Shown in pieces: positions 1 to 9,009 of a stretch of DNA of 64,000 nucleotides. Under the pieces are notes generated by a model. The model saw nothing but the letters and a program-made list of their open reading frames with translations, ran no database searches and was not told where the DNA came from. The stretch spans positions 7,006,001-7,070,000 of the forward strand of contig NZ_CP028369.1 of NCBI RefSeq assembly GCF_003032475.1, written 5' to 3'. The position numbers were made by a program, and so were the translations under genes. Within the stretch, counting starts at the first letter, position 1; each line of letters begins with the position of its first letter. The stretch comes from Streptomyces sp. P3. GTDB taxonomy: Bacteria > Actinomycetota > Actinomycetes > Streptomycetales > Streptomycetaceae.

Positions 1-63
1 ACGCCTGGGCCACATGCACCGGCTCCGCCCTCGCATACGAGGACACAGCACTTCACCCTTATG

Positions 64-76
64 TTGCACTGTGCAA
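64..76. promoter_or_regulatory. Perfect palindrome TTGCAC-T-GTGCAA, candidate operator
   Basis: A perfect 6-1-6 inverted repeat lies 50 bases upstream of the first gene, where a repressor could cover the promoter. No regulator is encoded next to it inside the window, so the binding protein is unknown. One palindrome this short can occur by chance. Confidence 0.35.
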
Positions 77-125
77 AAATGGGTAGAGGCGACTTTGACG
101 TACCTATCGCTCCCGGGAGGCCACC

Positions 126-371
126 ATGCCCACGAACCACGTCCGGCGCGCGTACTCTTTCGTGTGCCTCGACTGCGGACACGGCTGGGAAGGCGCGTAC
201 GACATCGACGTGACCGTGGACGAGCACGCCCGGATCACCGCCGACTACCAGCTCGACGGCGAACGCGTACCGTCCCCGCTGCAGTCACCGCAGTGCCCTT
301 CCTGCGAGGGGCACAAGATACGCATCATGCGGCCGGGGTGTGTGGCTTCGGCCCATCTGTACGAGAGGTGA
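126..371 (+). CDS. Small zinc-ribbon protein, function unknown
   Basis: The product is 81 residues. It has two CxxC pairs, CLDC near residue 15 and CPSC near residue 57, spaced as in a single zinc ribbon, so it probably binds one zinc ion. It has no signal peptide or membrane segment. The ATG is preceded by a good GGGAGG ribosome site at 7-base spacing. Proteins of this size and pattern are common and unnamed in streptomycetes. The gene stands alone behind a palindrome at 64-76. I do not recognise a specific function; nucleic-acid or protein binding is only a guess from the fold. Confidence 0.7.
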   Translation: MPTNHVRRAYSFVCLDCGHGWEGAYDIDVTVDEHARITADYQLDGERVPSPLQSPQCPSCEGHKIRIMRPGCVASAHLYER

Positions 372-778
372 CCGGCGCGGCGGTGGGCTCCCGTGGGACC
401 CCACCGGGCCCGACGGGGCGCGCCGTTCAGAGCAGTCGCCCTCCGCGCACGCTGACGGCTGGGTAGGGACGACCCGAAGACACCCCGATGAGCAGGCCGG
501 GAGAGGGTGACGTCGGCTGCCCTCCCTCGTGGGCCGTACCGTCGATGACTCCGGGGGAATGCCGGAGGTTGTCCGCCGCGCGTGACCTGGTGTCTCGCAG
601 GGCCGGGATCGTGGCCCTCACTCGCCGATCTTCCCGCTCCGTGGTGCGGATCTGCCGGAGCGGCCCCAGCCGGACGTCGCGAGTGCTGCAGGCGGCTTGC
701 CCGTTACCGAGGAGCCCCCGCGTCCATGACCTGGCCATCGGCCGGTCTCGTCATCTTCTGCGAGGTTCGACAGGGCAG
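372..778. other. About 400 bases without a convincing gene
   Basis: Open frames exist on both strands, but their residue composition (runs of Arg, Pro and Ser) is that of shadow frames in GC-rich DNA. None has a recognisable domain or a good ribosome site. I see nothing functional here apart from the terminator that follows. Confidence 0.4.
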
Positions 779-815
779 GCGGCCCGGCCGTGCGCCTCCG
801 CTTCGGCCGGGCCGC
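779..815 (-). terminator. Strong hairpin ending the ectoine operon
   Basis: A perfect 12-bp stem (GCGGCCCGGCCG at 779-790 pairing with 804-815) with a 13-base loop sits 8 bases past the ectD stop. There is no clear U-tract, as is usual for Streptomyces terminators. The position makes it the likely terminator of ectABCD. Confidence 0.7.
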
Positions 816-822
816 GGGAAAC

Positions 823-1680
823 CTATCCCACCGGCAGGAAGTCGCGGGCCGCGATGAAGTCCGGTCGGCGTGCCGGGGCGGCGAAGGGCTCCACCGGCTG
901 GTTCTCCACACTGTTGAACACGATGAAGACGTTGCTGCGCGGGTAGGGCGTGATGTTGTCCCCGGAACCGTGCATGCAGTTGCAGTCGAACCAGGTCGCC
1001 GAGCCCGCGGGGCCTGTGAAGAGCTTGATGCCGTGCTCCAGGGCCATCTCGGTCAGCGCCGACGCCGAGGGAGTGCCGGCCTCCTGCATCCGCAGAGATC
1101 TCTTGTAGTTGTCCTTGGGCGTGGCTCCCGCGCAGCCGAGAAAAGTGCGGTGTGAGCCCGGCATGATCATCAAGCCGCCGTTGGTGTCACGGTTCTCGGT
1201 GAGGGCGATCGACACCGAGACGGTGCGCATTCGGGGCAGGCCGTCCTCGGCGTGCCAGGTCTCGAAGTCGGAGTGCCAGTAGAACCCGCCGGCTCCGAAG
1301 CCCGGTTTGACGTTGACGCGGCTTTGGTGGACGTAGACGTCGGAACCGAGGATCCGACGAGCGGTGTCCACAACTCGCGGATCCCTGACGAGTTGGGCGA
1401 AGACCTCACTGATGCGATGGACTTCGAAGATCGAGCGGATCTCCTGGGAGGAGGATTCGATGACGGCACGCTCGTCGTTGCGTACCGCCGGATCGGCGAT
1501 CAACCGCTTCAGTTCGGCCCGGTAGGTCAGGACTTCCGTCCGGGTGAGCAGTTCGTCCACGGTGAGGAAGCCGTCACGTTCGAAGTCGCGCAGTTCCGCG
1601 GACGGTTCACCCCAGAGCACGGGGTCTCGGCGGGGCGTCGTCACTTCGGCCGCACCGCGTGTCGGATACAGGTCGGTCAT
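823..1680 (-). CDS. ectD: Ectoine 5-hydroxylase EctD
   Basis: A non-haem iron, 2-oxoglutarate-dependent dioxygenase that converts ectoine to 5-hydroxyectoine in the cytoplasm. The 285-residue length fits the family. The iron-binding H-x-D is visible as His136 and Asp138 in YWHSDFETW, followed by the EctD signature region. The distal histidine is in CMHGSG near residue 237, and an Arg for 2-oxoglutarate lies a few residues later (YPRSN). It is the last gene of ectABCD, one base after ectC, so it is translated with the operon. Having ectD means the organism makes both ectoine and hydroxyectoine against salt, heat or drying stress. Confidence 0.95.
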   Translation of the reverse strand: MTDLYPTRGAAEVTTPRRDPVLWGEPSAELRDFERDGFLTVDELLTRTEVLTYRAELKRLIADPAVRNDERAVIESSSQEIRSIFEVHRISEVFAQLVRDPRVVDTARRILGSDVYVHQSRVNVKPGFGAGGFYWHSDFETWHAEDGLPRMRTVSVSIALTENRDTNGGLMIMPGSHRTFLGCAGATPKDNYKRSLRMQEAGTPSASALTEMALEHGIKLFTGPAGSATWFDCNCMHGSGDNITPYPRSNVFIVFNSVENQPVEPFAAPARRPDFIAARDFLPVG

Positions 1681-1681
1681 C

Positions 1682-2080
1682 TCAGGCTCCTTCCGTGAGC
1701 AGGGGGTAGACGCCGTTCTCGTCGTGCACTTCGCGGCCGGTGACCGGCGGATTGAAGACGCAGACGAATCGCAGATCGGTGCGGGGACGCATCGTGTGCC
1801 TCTCGTGCCCGTCGAGAAGGTAGAGCGTGCCGGGGGAGATCCGGTGTGTCTCGCCGGTTTCGTCGTCGGTGAGCTCGCCCTCGCCCTCGATGCACAGGAC
1901 AGCCTCGACGTGGTTCGCGTACCACATAGAAGTCGTGGTGCCCGCGTACATGACGGTCTCGTGGACGGAGAAACCCACCCGGTCCCCGGCGAGGACGAGG
2001 CGCCTGCTGCGCCAGGCTCCGGATTCGGCGGTCACATCACGGTCCGTGCCCTCGATGTCGGTCAGTGATCGAATGATCAT
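1682..2080 (-). CDS. ectC: L-ectoine synthase EctC
   Basis: This 132-residue cupin closes the ring of N-gamma-acetyl-2,4-diaminobutyrate to give ectoine, the third step of the pathway. The start [16 protein letters not shown] and the segment [27 protein letters not shown] are characteristic, with the cupin strand pattern and the metal-binding Glu/His region. The ATG at 2080 overlaps the ectB stop as ATGA, which fixes the start and implies translational coupling. A longer upstream extension of this frame is only the shadow of ectB. Confidence 0.95.
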   Translation of the reverse strand: MIIRSLTDIEGTDRDVTAESGAWRSRRLVLAGDRVGFSVHETVMYAGTTTSMWYANHVEAVLCIEGEGELTDDETGETHRISPGTLYLLDGHERHTMRPRTDLRFVCVFNPPVTGREVHDENGVYPLLTEGA

Positions 2081-3393
2081 GTGTTCGTCTTCTCCTGTGC
2101 GGTCTGGCGTACTGCCCGGGCGAGAGTGCGCAGCCCCTCGTCGAGCTCGTCGGCCGTGATGGTCAGTGCGGGCAGAAGTTTGAGGACCTCGTCCTGGGGA
2201 CCCGAAGTCTCGATGAGCAGGCCCAGTTCGAATGCGCGGGCATTTGCCCGCGACGCCCATCCCTTGTCGTCGAACTCCAGGCCCCACACCAGCCCCCGCC
2301 CGCGGTGGCGGGCGCCGGTGCCGGAGTGCTCGGCGACGATCTCGCGCAGGACGGCCTCGGTCTGCTCGCCACGGGCGATGGTCTGCTTCGTCATGCTGTC
2401 GCTGTCCGCCCAGTACGCGTCCAGGGCTGCTGTCGCTGTGACGAAGGCGGGGTTGTGGCCGCGGAAGGTGCCGTTGTGCTCCCCGGGCTCCCAGACGTCG
2501 AGTTCGGGTTTGAAGAGGGTCAGGGCCATGGGGAGGCCGTAGCCGCCGATGGACTTGGAGAGGGTGATGATGTCGGGGACGATGCCGGCCTCCTCGAAGG
2601 AGAAGAACGAGCCCGTCCGCCCACAGCCCATCTGGACGTCGTCGACGATCAGCAGCATGTCGCGCCGTTCGCACAGATCCGCCAGACCGCGAAGCCACTC
2701 CGGGCGGGCCACGTTGACGCCGCCCTCGCCCTGGACCGTCTCGACGATCACCGCGGCGGGCTGGTTGAGTCCGGAACCCTGGTCTTCCAGCAGTCGTTCG
2801 AACCACAGGAAGTCGGCGACGCGTCCGTCGAAGTAGTTGTCGAACGGCATGGGGGTGCCGTGCACCAGCGGAATCCCCGCGCCGGCCCGCTTCATGGAGT
2901 TGCCCGTCACGGCCAGCGAGCCCAGGGACATGCCGTGGAACGCGTTGGTGAACGAGACGATCGCCTCCCGGCCCTTGACCTTGCGGGCCAGCTTCAGTGC
3001 TGCCTCCACGGCGTTGGTGCCGGTGGGGCCGGGGAACATCACCTTGTGCGACAGGCCACGCGGGCGCAGCACGAGGTCCTGGAAGCGCTCCAGGAAAGCT
3101 CGCTTCGCGGTCGTGCTCATGTCCAGGCTGTGCGTGACGCCGTCGCGTTCCAGGTAGTCCAGCAGGGCGCGTTTGAGTACCGGGTTGTTGTGCCCGTAGT
3201 TGAGCGCTCCGGCACCCGAGAAGAAGTCGAGATAGGTCCGCCCGTCCTCGTCATGGATGCGGCTGCCTCGGGCGCGGTCGAACACGACAGGCCAGCTGCG
3301 GCAGTAGCTGCGGACCTCGGACTCCAGGGTCTCGAAGATGGAGGGGGAAGGCTGAGTGACAGTCACTGAGGTAGGTCCTTCGGTGCGGTTCAT
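2077..3393 (-). CDS. ectB: Diaminobutyrate--2-oxoglutarate transaminase EctB
   Basis: A class III PLP-dependent aminotransferase that makes L-2,4-diaminobutyrate from aspartate semialdehyde using glutamate, the first committed step to ectoine. At 438 residues it is slightly longer than typical EctB (about 420), mainly from an N-terminal extension. The PLP lysine is Lys280 in TLSKSIGG. The cofactor aspartate lies in IVDDVQ near residue 251, and the [16 protein letters not shown] phosphate-binding region is present. The start ATG overlaps the ectA stop by 4 bases (ATGA), and its own stop overlaps ectC in the same way. Confidence 0.95.
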   Translation of the reverse strand: MNRTEGPTSVTVTQPSPSIFETLESEVRSYCRSWPVVFDRARGSRIHDEDGRTYLDFFSGAGALNYGHNNPVLKRALLDYLERDGVTHSLDMSTTAKRAFLERFQDLVLRPRGLSHKVMFPGPTGTNAVEAALKLARKVKGREAIVSFTNAFHGMSLGSLAVTGNSMKRAGAGIPLVHGTPMPFDNYFDGRVADFLWFERLLEDQGSGLNQPAAVIVETVQGEGGVNVARPEWLRGLADLCERRDMLLIVDDVQMGCGRTGSFFSFEEAGIVPDIITLSKSIGGYGLPMALTLFKPELDVWEPGEHNGTFRGHNPAFVTATAALDAYWADSDSMTKQTIARGEQTEAVLREIVAEHSGTGARHRGRGLVWGLEFDDKGWASRANARAFELGLLIETSGPQDEVLKLLPALTITADELDEGLRTLARAVRQTAQEKTNT

Positions 3394-3911
3394 GCCAGCG
3401 GGCTGATGCGGTAGAGGATCTCGGGCTCGTGTCCGTGCGCCGTCGGGAACAGGTCCTCGCCGAAGAGGACTTCGCGCTCGATGCGCGCCCCGCGCCGTTG
3501 GGCGAACGAGGCGAACAGCCGGTGCGAGGGTTCATTGCCGGGTGTGATCGTCGTCTCGACCCGGCGTGCCCCTGCGCCCACGCCGCGCACCGCGAGGTCG
3601 TCGAGCATCCGGCCGGCCAGCCCGCGACCCCGATGCGCGCGGTCCACTGCTACCTGCCAGATGACCAATGTCTGCGGGTGATCGGGCCGAATGTATCCGG
3701 TGATGAATCCGGTGGGGTGGCCGAGGTCGTCGCGCGCCACGACGGAGGTGCGGGAGAAGTCACGGCACCACAAAAGATAGCTGTAGGTCGAATTGAGATC
3801 GAGGACCCCGGTGTCACGGGCGATGCGCCACATAGCTACGCCGTCTGCAATATCGGGAAGGTCGAGAGTCGGTACCGGGCAGGGCGAATCCGTCTCCTTG
3901 CTGGATTTCAT
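3390..3911 (-). CDS. ectA: Diaminobutyrate acetyltransferase EctA
   Basis: A GNAT-fold N-acetyltransferase that moves acetyl from acetyl-CoA to the gamma-amino group of 2,4-diaminobutyrate, the second ectoine step. The acetyl-CoA loop is seen as RGRGLAGRM, and VIWQVAVDRAHRGRGLAGRML matches the family. I chose the ATG at 3911, giving 173 residues starting MKSSKETDS; a start 14 codons upstream gives an N-terminus unlike the family. It is the first gene of the operon, so the promoter should lie just above 3911. No osmotic-control site was identified with confidence. Confidence 0.93.
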   Translation of the reverse strand: MKSSKETDSPCPVPTLDLPDIADGVAMWRIARDTGVLDLNSTYSYLLWCRDFSRTSVVARDDLGHPTGFITGYIRPDHPQTLVIWQVAVDRAHRGRGLAGRMLDDLAVRGVGAGARRVETTITPGNEPSHRLFASFAQRRGARIEREVLFGEDLFPTAHGHEPEILYRISPLA

Positions 3912-5024
3912 GGGTGACAAACCTAGATGGAGAAGTTGAATTCCGCAGCGCACGAACTTCTCACAAGAGATCTGTCTGGGACGACTTTGATTCGGGGTGA
4001 AACTGATGAAACCACACCATAAGGAGAGGGCATTTCGGTCATTATGACACCGGGTTACGCTGCGATAACGATCCGGAAATCCCCTGGTTTGACAATCTCG
4101 TTACGGGGGAGGGGGAGGTTCGGGATCAGAATTTCAATGCCAATGAAAATGTGCGCATGCATTCATGACTCCGGCGTCAGGGTTCGCGGGAGCCGTACAG
4201 ACCGACTGTCGGGAACTTCATCTATTTCTTATGGAACCGCCCTGAATTACCTCGCTAGCTATCCTGTTCCGAATTTCTGGAAACTTCAGCGATGGGCTCG
4301 TCTCGTTGTTGCGACCGCCTCTGGCGTCGTGAACTCATCGCGGCGTTCCGGCGCGAACCACGTCTCGGCGGTATGTCGACGCCTCGCTGAGGGCGTCACT
4401 GCCGCCCTTGTGGACGTCAAAAGCCACGTCGCGAAGCTGATCCGACGGGCCGCCGGATGTGCTGCCGGTATGCGTCGTGAGGCGGACCCCTCCTGGACGA
4501 CTGATCACACGGGAGGTCCCCTCGGTGACTCGAACTGTGACCTCTGGGGTTCTCCCATCTTGAGCCTATGCAATCTTTGCTCTGTAGAACCATTGCCCTT
4601 CCTTTACCGTTATCGAACCGAGGCCGAAGCCCCGGCGTGCTTGATCGTCGTCGGTGGGCGCGGTCCCTGCCTGGGCTGACGTCGGAATGGCTTCCTGGCG
4701 TGCGCTTCGGCGCTCCGCTCCGGATCTGCGAGTCGCCATGTGGTGCACGTGATCGCGTTCCGCCCATCTCGGGGCCGTTGCGCCGACAGCGAGCGGAGGT
4801 GGCGGGCGGGAAGGGGGTTCGTAGCCGCCTCGCGTGAGGTCGAAGTGGCCGTTCACCAGGGAGATTTGCACGGTGGCCCGCCCTTTGCGCAGGGAGCGGA
4901 GACCGTCACCGGATGCACGCCCCGGGCATCCGCCCGCGCACACCCGCACGGTGATCGCCTACACCATCACGCGGGACGCCATCGCGGATTGCTCCGGACA
5001 GGGTCCGCAACTGGCGACGCCGGT
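3912..5024. other. About 1.1 kb without an intact gene
   Basis: The part next to ectA (to about 4150) is relatively AT-rich and must hold the ectA promoter. The rest has interrupted frames on both strands and no recognisable full domain. A minus-strand frame near 4566-4949 ends in a short segment (GSITVKEGQWFYRAKIA) vaguely like the start of a tyrosine recombinase. With the disordered codon use nearby, this may be debris of an integrated element. I cannot support a gene call. Confidence 0.4.
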
Positions 5025-5663
5025 TCAGGAGAGGGCGTAGAAGCGGTCTTCGGGGGGATGCGCGGCCACATGCCAGCAGGTGGTCGGTAGGTCGACGTGG
5101 CGGGCCGTGCCCGTGTGCAGGTCGAAGATGCCGACCTCGCGGGCCTCGCCGCGACCGGGGTGGTCCATGCCGCCGTAGACGAGGTATCGGCCGGAGGCCG
5201 TGGTCTTCATGGCGTGGGGCAGCTTCAGGCCGTGCGGGCCCAGGCGCTCGGGACGGCCGAGCTGGTCGATGTCGAACCGCCACAGGTGCTCGCCGATCGC
5301 ACCGACGATCTCCCGGTTTCCCAGCCAGGCGATGTGGGTGGTGCCTTTGATGGACGAGTCGGTGGGCTCGATCCGCAGGGTGGACAGGCGGTCGGTCTCG
5401 GCGAGGGCCGTGGTGTCGTAGAAGAGCAGGTGTTGGCCGGTGGTGCCGAGGAACCCGAGTGAGCGGTCCGGGCTGACGCTGACGGCATGACCGCCGGCGA
5501 TGCCGTCGTAGTACTCGATCTTGTACGCGTACCGGCCGGTGGCGGGGTCGTAGCGGAAGACGCAGACGCCTGCCCGGCCTTCCAGGCCGTTGAGGCCGTT
5601 GCCGTCGAGGGCGATGTGGAAGGCGTACGGGTACTCGTGCGGCTGGGTGGTGAGCGGGGTCAA
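5025..5663 (-). CDS. Beta-propeller-like protein, probably C-terminally truncated
   Basis: The frame reads TTG at 5663 onward for 212 residues (LTPLTTQPHEYPYAFHIALDG...). It has repeated blade-like strands of the YVTN/WD40 type, such as AVSVSPDRSLGFLGTTGQHLLFYDT and IAWLGNREIVGAIGEHLWRFD. The TTG overlaps the stop of the upstream SRPBCC frame as TTGA, which is why I start here; the longer 374-codon frame through this region is a shadow further up. It ends abruptly after HPPEDRFYALS in a region of debris, so one or more C-terminal blades are probably missing. Function is unknown. Confidence 0.6.
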   Translation of the reverse strand: MTPLTTQPHEYPYAFHIALDGNGLNGLEGRAGVCVFRYDPATGRYAYKIEYYDGIAGGHAVSVSPDRSLGFLGTTGQHLLFYDTTALAETDRLSTLRIEPTDSSIKGTTHIAWLGNREIVGAIGEHLWRFDIDQLGRPERLGPHGLKLPHAMKTTASGRYLVYGGMDHPGRGEAREVGIFDLHTGTARHVDLPTTCWHVAAHPPEDRFYALS

Positions 5664-6256
5664 CGGGGCTGCCTCTCGGGCCTGAAGTGACGGAAGCCGG
5701 AACTGTCGGTGTACTCGGGCCGTGTCGGCCTCCACGGGGCCAACCCGGCCAACGGGTTCAACGGCTCGGTCACGCGGGCGACGGCGTCCCGGAGCGAGAA
5801 GTCGGCGCCGGCCGTCTCCGTGACCGGCCCTGTGCTGCCCTGCCCGTGTGCCGCGATGGTGTTCAGGGTGGTGTGGAAGGACCTGCGGTAGGCGTCCTCC
5901 ACCAGAGCGCGCCGGACCGCGGGCCACAGCGTGGGGGTGATCGCCCGCCACAACGGTGGGAGGGCGAACTGCTGATAGGCGCAGATGGTTACTCTGGTGC
6001 CGCCCGCGGTCCGGGCGAAGGACACCGAGCCGTCGTCCTGGAGCGCGGAGGCGTTCTCGCTGTGGACCTGCCGCCAGCGCAGCAGCTGCTCGTCCGGGCC
6101 GTAGGCGATGGTCTCCAGCTTGCAGACGTCGAGTACGTCGGCGCCGCACAGCGCGAGGTAGGCGGGCTGGGCACGGTTGATGCTCCGCTCGAGCTGCCGA
6201 ATCGGCCTTCCGGCCTCATCGCGGGTCTGGACATCCGGCGGAAGGCAGGGTGCGGG
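5660..6256 (-). pseudogene. SRPBCC-like protein, 5' end lacking a start codon
   Basis: An open minus-strand frame from a TGA at 6259-6257 down to 5660 encodes a coherent protein (QLERSINRAQPAYLALCGADVLDVCKL ... RVTICAYQQFALPPLW). The helix-grip strand pattern suggests an SRPBCC/START-like ligand-binding fold. No ATG, GTG or TTG occurs before the GTG at 6025, which is deep inside the fold, so the N-terminus appears lost or mutated. Its TGA overlaps the TTG of the next frame (TTGA), which suggests that the pair was once a coupled two-gene unit. Confidence 0.5.
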
Positions 6257-6308
6257 TCACACCGGCACGTTAGGTCGGGCGGACGTTCACACACCGCCGT
6301 CCGGGCCG

Positions 6309-6329
6309 GACGTCCGCGTTTCGTCATGA
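6309..6329 (+). promoter_or_regulatory. Conserved upstream element, copy 1
   Basis: The core GACGTCCGCGTTTCGT recurs at 16088, on the minus strand at 18902 (two differences) and on the minus strand at 20473. Here it lies 32 bases above a likely -10 box of the oxidoreductase gene. Repetition in front of related genes is better evidence of a binding site than sequence alone. The two-component system at 20521-22385 is a candidate regulator. Confidence 0.5.
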
Positions 6330-6361
6330 GTCGCACGCCCTCCACGAGGGGGACCCCGGCT

Positions 6362-6367
6362 TACGGT
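6362..6367 (+). promoter_or_regulatory. Probable -10 box TACGGT of a leaderless transcript
   Basis: TACGGT ends exactly 6 bases before the ATG at 6374 and there is no ribosome site, the arrangement of Streptomyces leaderless mRNAs. The same TA-x3-T, 6 bases, start-codon pattern precedes the genes at 14798, 16144 and 18952. Confidence 0.45.
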
Positions 6368-6373
6368 CGGACC

Positions 6374-7602
6374 ATGCGAGACGATCCACGGCTCCCCACC
6401 TCTCCCGGCTTCTGGCGCAGCCCACTACGCGGCCCCTGGTTCACGTCCGTGCTCGGCGTCGTCCTGCTCGTCGGCATCACGGTGCTGTTCGTGACGGGAC
6501 TGGTCTCGTACGCCGCCTACAACCCGGATCTGTCGCCGGTGAACGACAAGACCCCCGACAAGGGCCTCCTCGGCTTCTACCTCTTCGCCTGGCCCACCGG
6601 CCCGCACTGGCTGTACCGGCTCAACCAGGGCGTTCACGTCACCCTGGGCATCACCCTGATCCCGGTCCTGCTGGCCAAGCTGTGGTCGGTGGTGCCGAAG
6701 CTGTTCACGCTGCCGCCGGCCCGCTCGCTCGCCCACGCACTGGAGCGGATCTCCCTGTTGCTGCTCGTCGGCGGCGGGCTGTTCGAGTTCGTGACCGGTG
6801 TGTTCAACATCCAGCTGAACTACGTCTTTCCGGGCTCCTTCTATCCGCTGCACTTCTATGGCGCCTGGGTGTTCTTCGCGGCCTTCGTGGCCCACGCGCT
6901 GTTGAAGACCCCATGGCGTTGCGCAATCTGCGGCACGTGCGGGAGGAGCGGAGCGACCTGGTGTCCCCGCGCCCCGCCGAGCCGACCGTCTCCCGGCGCG
7001 GAGCGCTGTGGTTCGTCGGGGGCGGCTCGCTGCTGCTGTTCGCCACGACGGTGGGGCAGAACTTCGACGCTCTGCGGCGCACCGCCCTCCTCGCCCCGCA
7101 CGGCGGGGCCGAGCCCGGCGGCGGCCCGAACGGTTTCCAGATCAACAAGACGGCCGCGTACGCCGGCATCGACGCGGCCGAGACTGGCGACGACGTCTGG
7201 CGGCTCCTCGTCACGGGACGCTCGGGCACTGTCCGCCTCAGCCGGGCGCAACTCGCCGAACTCCCCCTGCACAGCTCGGCGTTGCCCATCGCCTGCGTCG
7301 AGGGCTGGTCGACGTCCGACCAGTGGTGGCGCGGGGTACGGCTGCGCGACCTCGCCGCACTCGTCGGGTACGAGGACGACTCGCCGGACGTGCTCGACGA
7401 GTCCCTCCAGCGGCACGGGGCCTTCCGCCACGCGGCCCTGCGCGCCAACCAGGTCGCCGACCCGCTTTCCCTGCTCGCCCTGTACGTGAACGGAGAAGAG
7501 CTGTCCCCCGACCACGGCTATCCCGCCCGCGTGATCGTGCCCGCGGCGCCCGGCGTGCTGAACACCAAGTGGGTGGCCCGTATGACGTTCGGAGAGCTGT
7601 GA
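6374..7602 (+). pseudogene. Cytochrome b561-like/molybdopterin oxidoreductase with a one-base frameshift
   Basis: The first frame (MRDDPRLPTSPGFWRSPLRG...) has about four membrane helices of cytochrome b561 type. It runs to HALLKTP near 6912 and then turns into shadow sequence. The domain resumes at once in another frame at MALRNLRHVREE with an SUOX-type molybdopterin domain, including the ligand-type cysteine in ACVEGWS (codon at 7294). The switch falls on CCCC at 6909-6912, and one extra C would restore a single protein of about 410 residues. It may be a real mutation, a sequencing error or slippage. The product would be a membrane-anchored molybdenum oxidoreductase of unknown substrate. 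It is coupled to the next gene (TGATG). Confidence 0.7.
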
Positions 7603-8060
7603 TGCGTCCGCGTGTTCCGATCGGCAGCCCTCTGCAACTGCTGCTGCTCGCCTGCTCGTTCGCGCTCGCCGGCTACGCGGGTGTACGGCTGCTCGCGGAC
7701 GACTGGTTCGGTGTGGCGCTGTGGATCGTGGGGGCGGCGCTGCTGCACGACCTCGTGCTGCTGCCCCTGTACGCAGGGGCGGACCGGGCGGTGGTACGCG
7801 GTCTCGGCGTGGTCGGCCGCCGGGAGTGGGCGATGTACGTCCGTGTCCCGGCCGCCCTGTCCGGCCTGCTCCTGCTGGTGTGGTTCCCGCTGATCAGCGG
7901 GATGGTGGACCGGCGCTACCGGGTCGCCACGGGACTGTCACCGGACGGCTTCCTCGCCCGCTGGCTGCTGATCACCGCCGTGCTGTTCGGCGGCTCGGCG
8001 CTGCTGCTGGCACTGCGGCTGCGCAGGACCGCGAAGCGCCGGCCGCCGGCCGTCCACTGA
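7602..8060 (+). CDS. Four-helix membrane protein partner of the molybdopterin oxidoreductase
   Basis: The product is 152 residues with four predicted membrane helices (about 11-30, 37-57, 81-100 and 126-145) and a basic C-terminal tail. The ATG at 7602 shares its A with the stop of the upstream gene, so the two are coupled and probably form one membrane unit. A decayed paralogue lies at 18205-18558 beside a decayed oxidoreductase copy, which supports the partnership. Its 3' end overlaps, antiparallel, a methyltransferase remnant. No catalytic motif is visible. Confidence 0.75.
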   Translation: MRPRVPIGSPLQLLLLACSFALAGYAGVRLLADDWFGVALWIVGAALLHDLVLLPLYAGADRAVVRGLGVVGRREWAMYVRVPAALSGLLLLVWFPLISGMVDRRYRVATGLSPDGFLARWLLITAVLFGGSALLLALRLRRTAKRRPPAVH

Positions 8061-8362
8061 CCGGCCCGCTCCCAGCCCCGCGCGTAGCGGTGCAGGGCCG
8101 GGATGCCGAGCCGTGCCCAGGGGGGAGGGAGCGCCGAGGGTGGCGTGTGCGTCGGTAATGTGGACGTGAACGCGTTCGTCGACGTCCACCGGCGCGGTCT
8201 CGGCGATCAGCAGCCCGCCGGGAGTCAGACGGACGGCGACCCGCTCCGGAAGGGCGCGCGGATCGCCGCCGATGCCGACGTTGCCGTCCATGAGCAGGAC
8301 GGTGCCCCAGCGCCCCTCGCCGGGCAGCGGGTCGAAGACGGAGCGCTGTAGCGCCTCCCCCC
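8010..8362 (-). pseudogene. Remnant of a class I SAM methyltransferase
   Basis: The minus strand encodes LQRSVFDPLPGEGRWGTVLLMDGNVGIGGDP, nearly identical to the middle of the intact methyltransferase at 17525-18358 (LQRSVFEPLPAEGRWDTILLIDGNVGIGGDP). The SAM-binding N-terminal half is absent. Past HATLGAPS the homology moves to another frame (PPWARLGIPALHRYARGWERA). It is therefore truncated and frameshifted. Its last part lies antisense to the 3' end of the membrane protein gene. Confidence 0.75.
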
Positions 8363-8366
8363 GAGG

Positions 8367-8511
8367 AGGAGTACGGGTGGACTTCCGGCACGCCGGCTTC
8401 GCCGCCGACGACCCCGACCTTCCGTACACGGCCGAGACCTGGGGCCGGCTGATGGACCGGCTCAAGGGGTACGCCGAGACGGGCACGCTCCGGCCCTTCT
8501 TCACCCTCTGA
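8367..8511 (+). pseudogene. C-terminal fragment of an AHSA1/SRPBCC-type protein
   Basis: The segment RVDFRHAGFAADDPDLPYTAETWGRLMDRLKGYAETGTLRPFFTL resembles the C-terminal helix of activator-of-Hsp90-like SRPBCC proteins (TWGRLLDRLKxYAETG). Nothing of the rest of the domain is present upstream, where the methyltransferase remnant begins. It is probably an orphan C-terminus left by a deletion. Confidence 0.45.
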
Positions 8512-8522
8512 TCAGGTATCCG

Positions 8523-8972
8523 ATGACGATCGACGTGACGGCGGAGCGGGTGATCCCGCTCCCGCCCGGCCGGGTGGCGGCGTACGCCATGGACTGGCGC
8601 CACGATGCCGAGTGGACCCAGGGCATCCGCGAGGCGAACCTGACCCGGGAGGCTGACGGCGGCGGGTTCGGCGTCGGCGCGGAGGTGACCCGTACGGCGT
8701 ACTTCCTCGGTAAGCGCATCGACTACGTGCTCCGCGTCGCCGCCCACGAACCCGGGCGGCTGCTGGACATGATGTCCGTCGCCGGACCGATGCCGATGCA
8801 CGTCACCTACACCTTCGGCCCGCACCCGGACGGCACGCTCGCGCGCATCCGCGTACAGGGCGACCCCAGCCGGTACTACCGCCTCGCCGCGCCCCTCATG
8901 GCGAGGAAGGTCCGCTCCTCCCTCGGCAAGGACCTGCGCGACCTCGAACGCAGGCTGCGGGCCCAGCGGTGA
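8523..8972 (+). CDS. SRPBCC family protein (polyketide cyclase/dehydrase-like)
   Basis: The product is 149 residues and spans the whole helix-grip fold: N-terminal strand MTIDVTAERVIPLPPGRV, the AYAMDWRHDAEWTQGI turn typical of the family, and a C-terminal helix from about residue 115. Such proteins bind or act on hydrophobic ligands in a deep pocket; no substrate can be read from the sequence. A close paralogue lies at 41159-41605, also next to a TfoX-like gene, so the two-gene unit has been duplicated. Confidence 0.8.
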   Translation: MTIDVTAERVIPLPPGRVAAYAMDWRHDAEWTQGIREANLTREADGGGFGVGAEVTRTAYFLGKRIDYVLRVAAHEPGRLLDMMSVAGPMPMHVTYTFGPHPDGTLARIRVQGDPSRYYRLAAPLMARKVRSSLGKDLRDLERRLRAQR

Positions 8973-9009
8973 CCCGGTCTCCCTTGCCCCTCACGATTGA
9001 AGGTCTGTG

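Noticed and set aside
4510-4560. tRNA-like T-arm (AGTTCGAGTC on the minus strand)
   Set aside because: The flanking bases do not form a 5-bp T stem or an acceptor stem, and no anticodon arm follows. It could be an old att core, but there is no second copy or integrase.
5687-7489. 600-codon plus-strand frame
   Set aside because: Only 6374 to about 6912 is real coding sequence. The first part is the shadow of the minus-strand SRPBCC gene and the end is a shadow after the frameshift.
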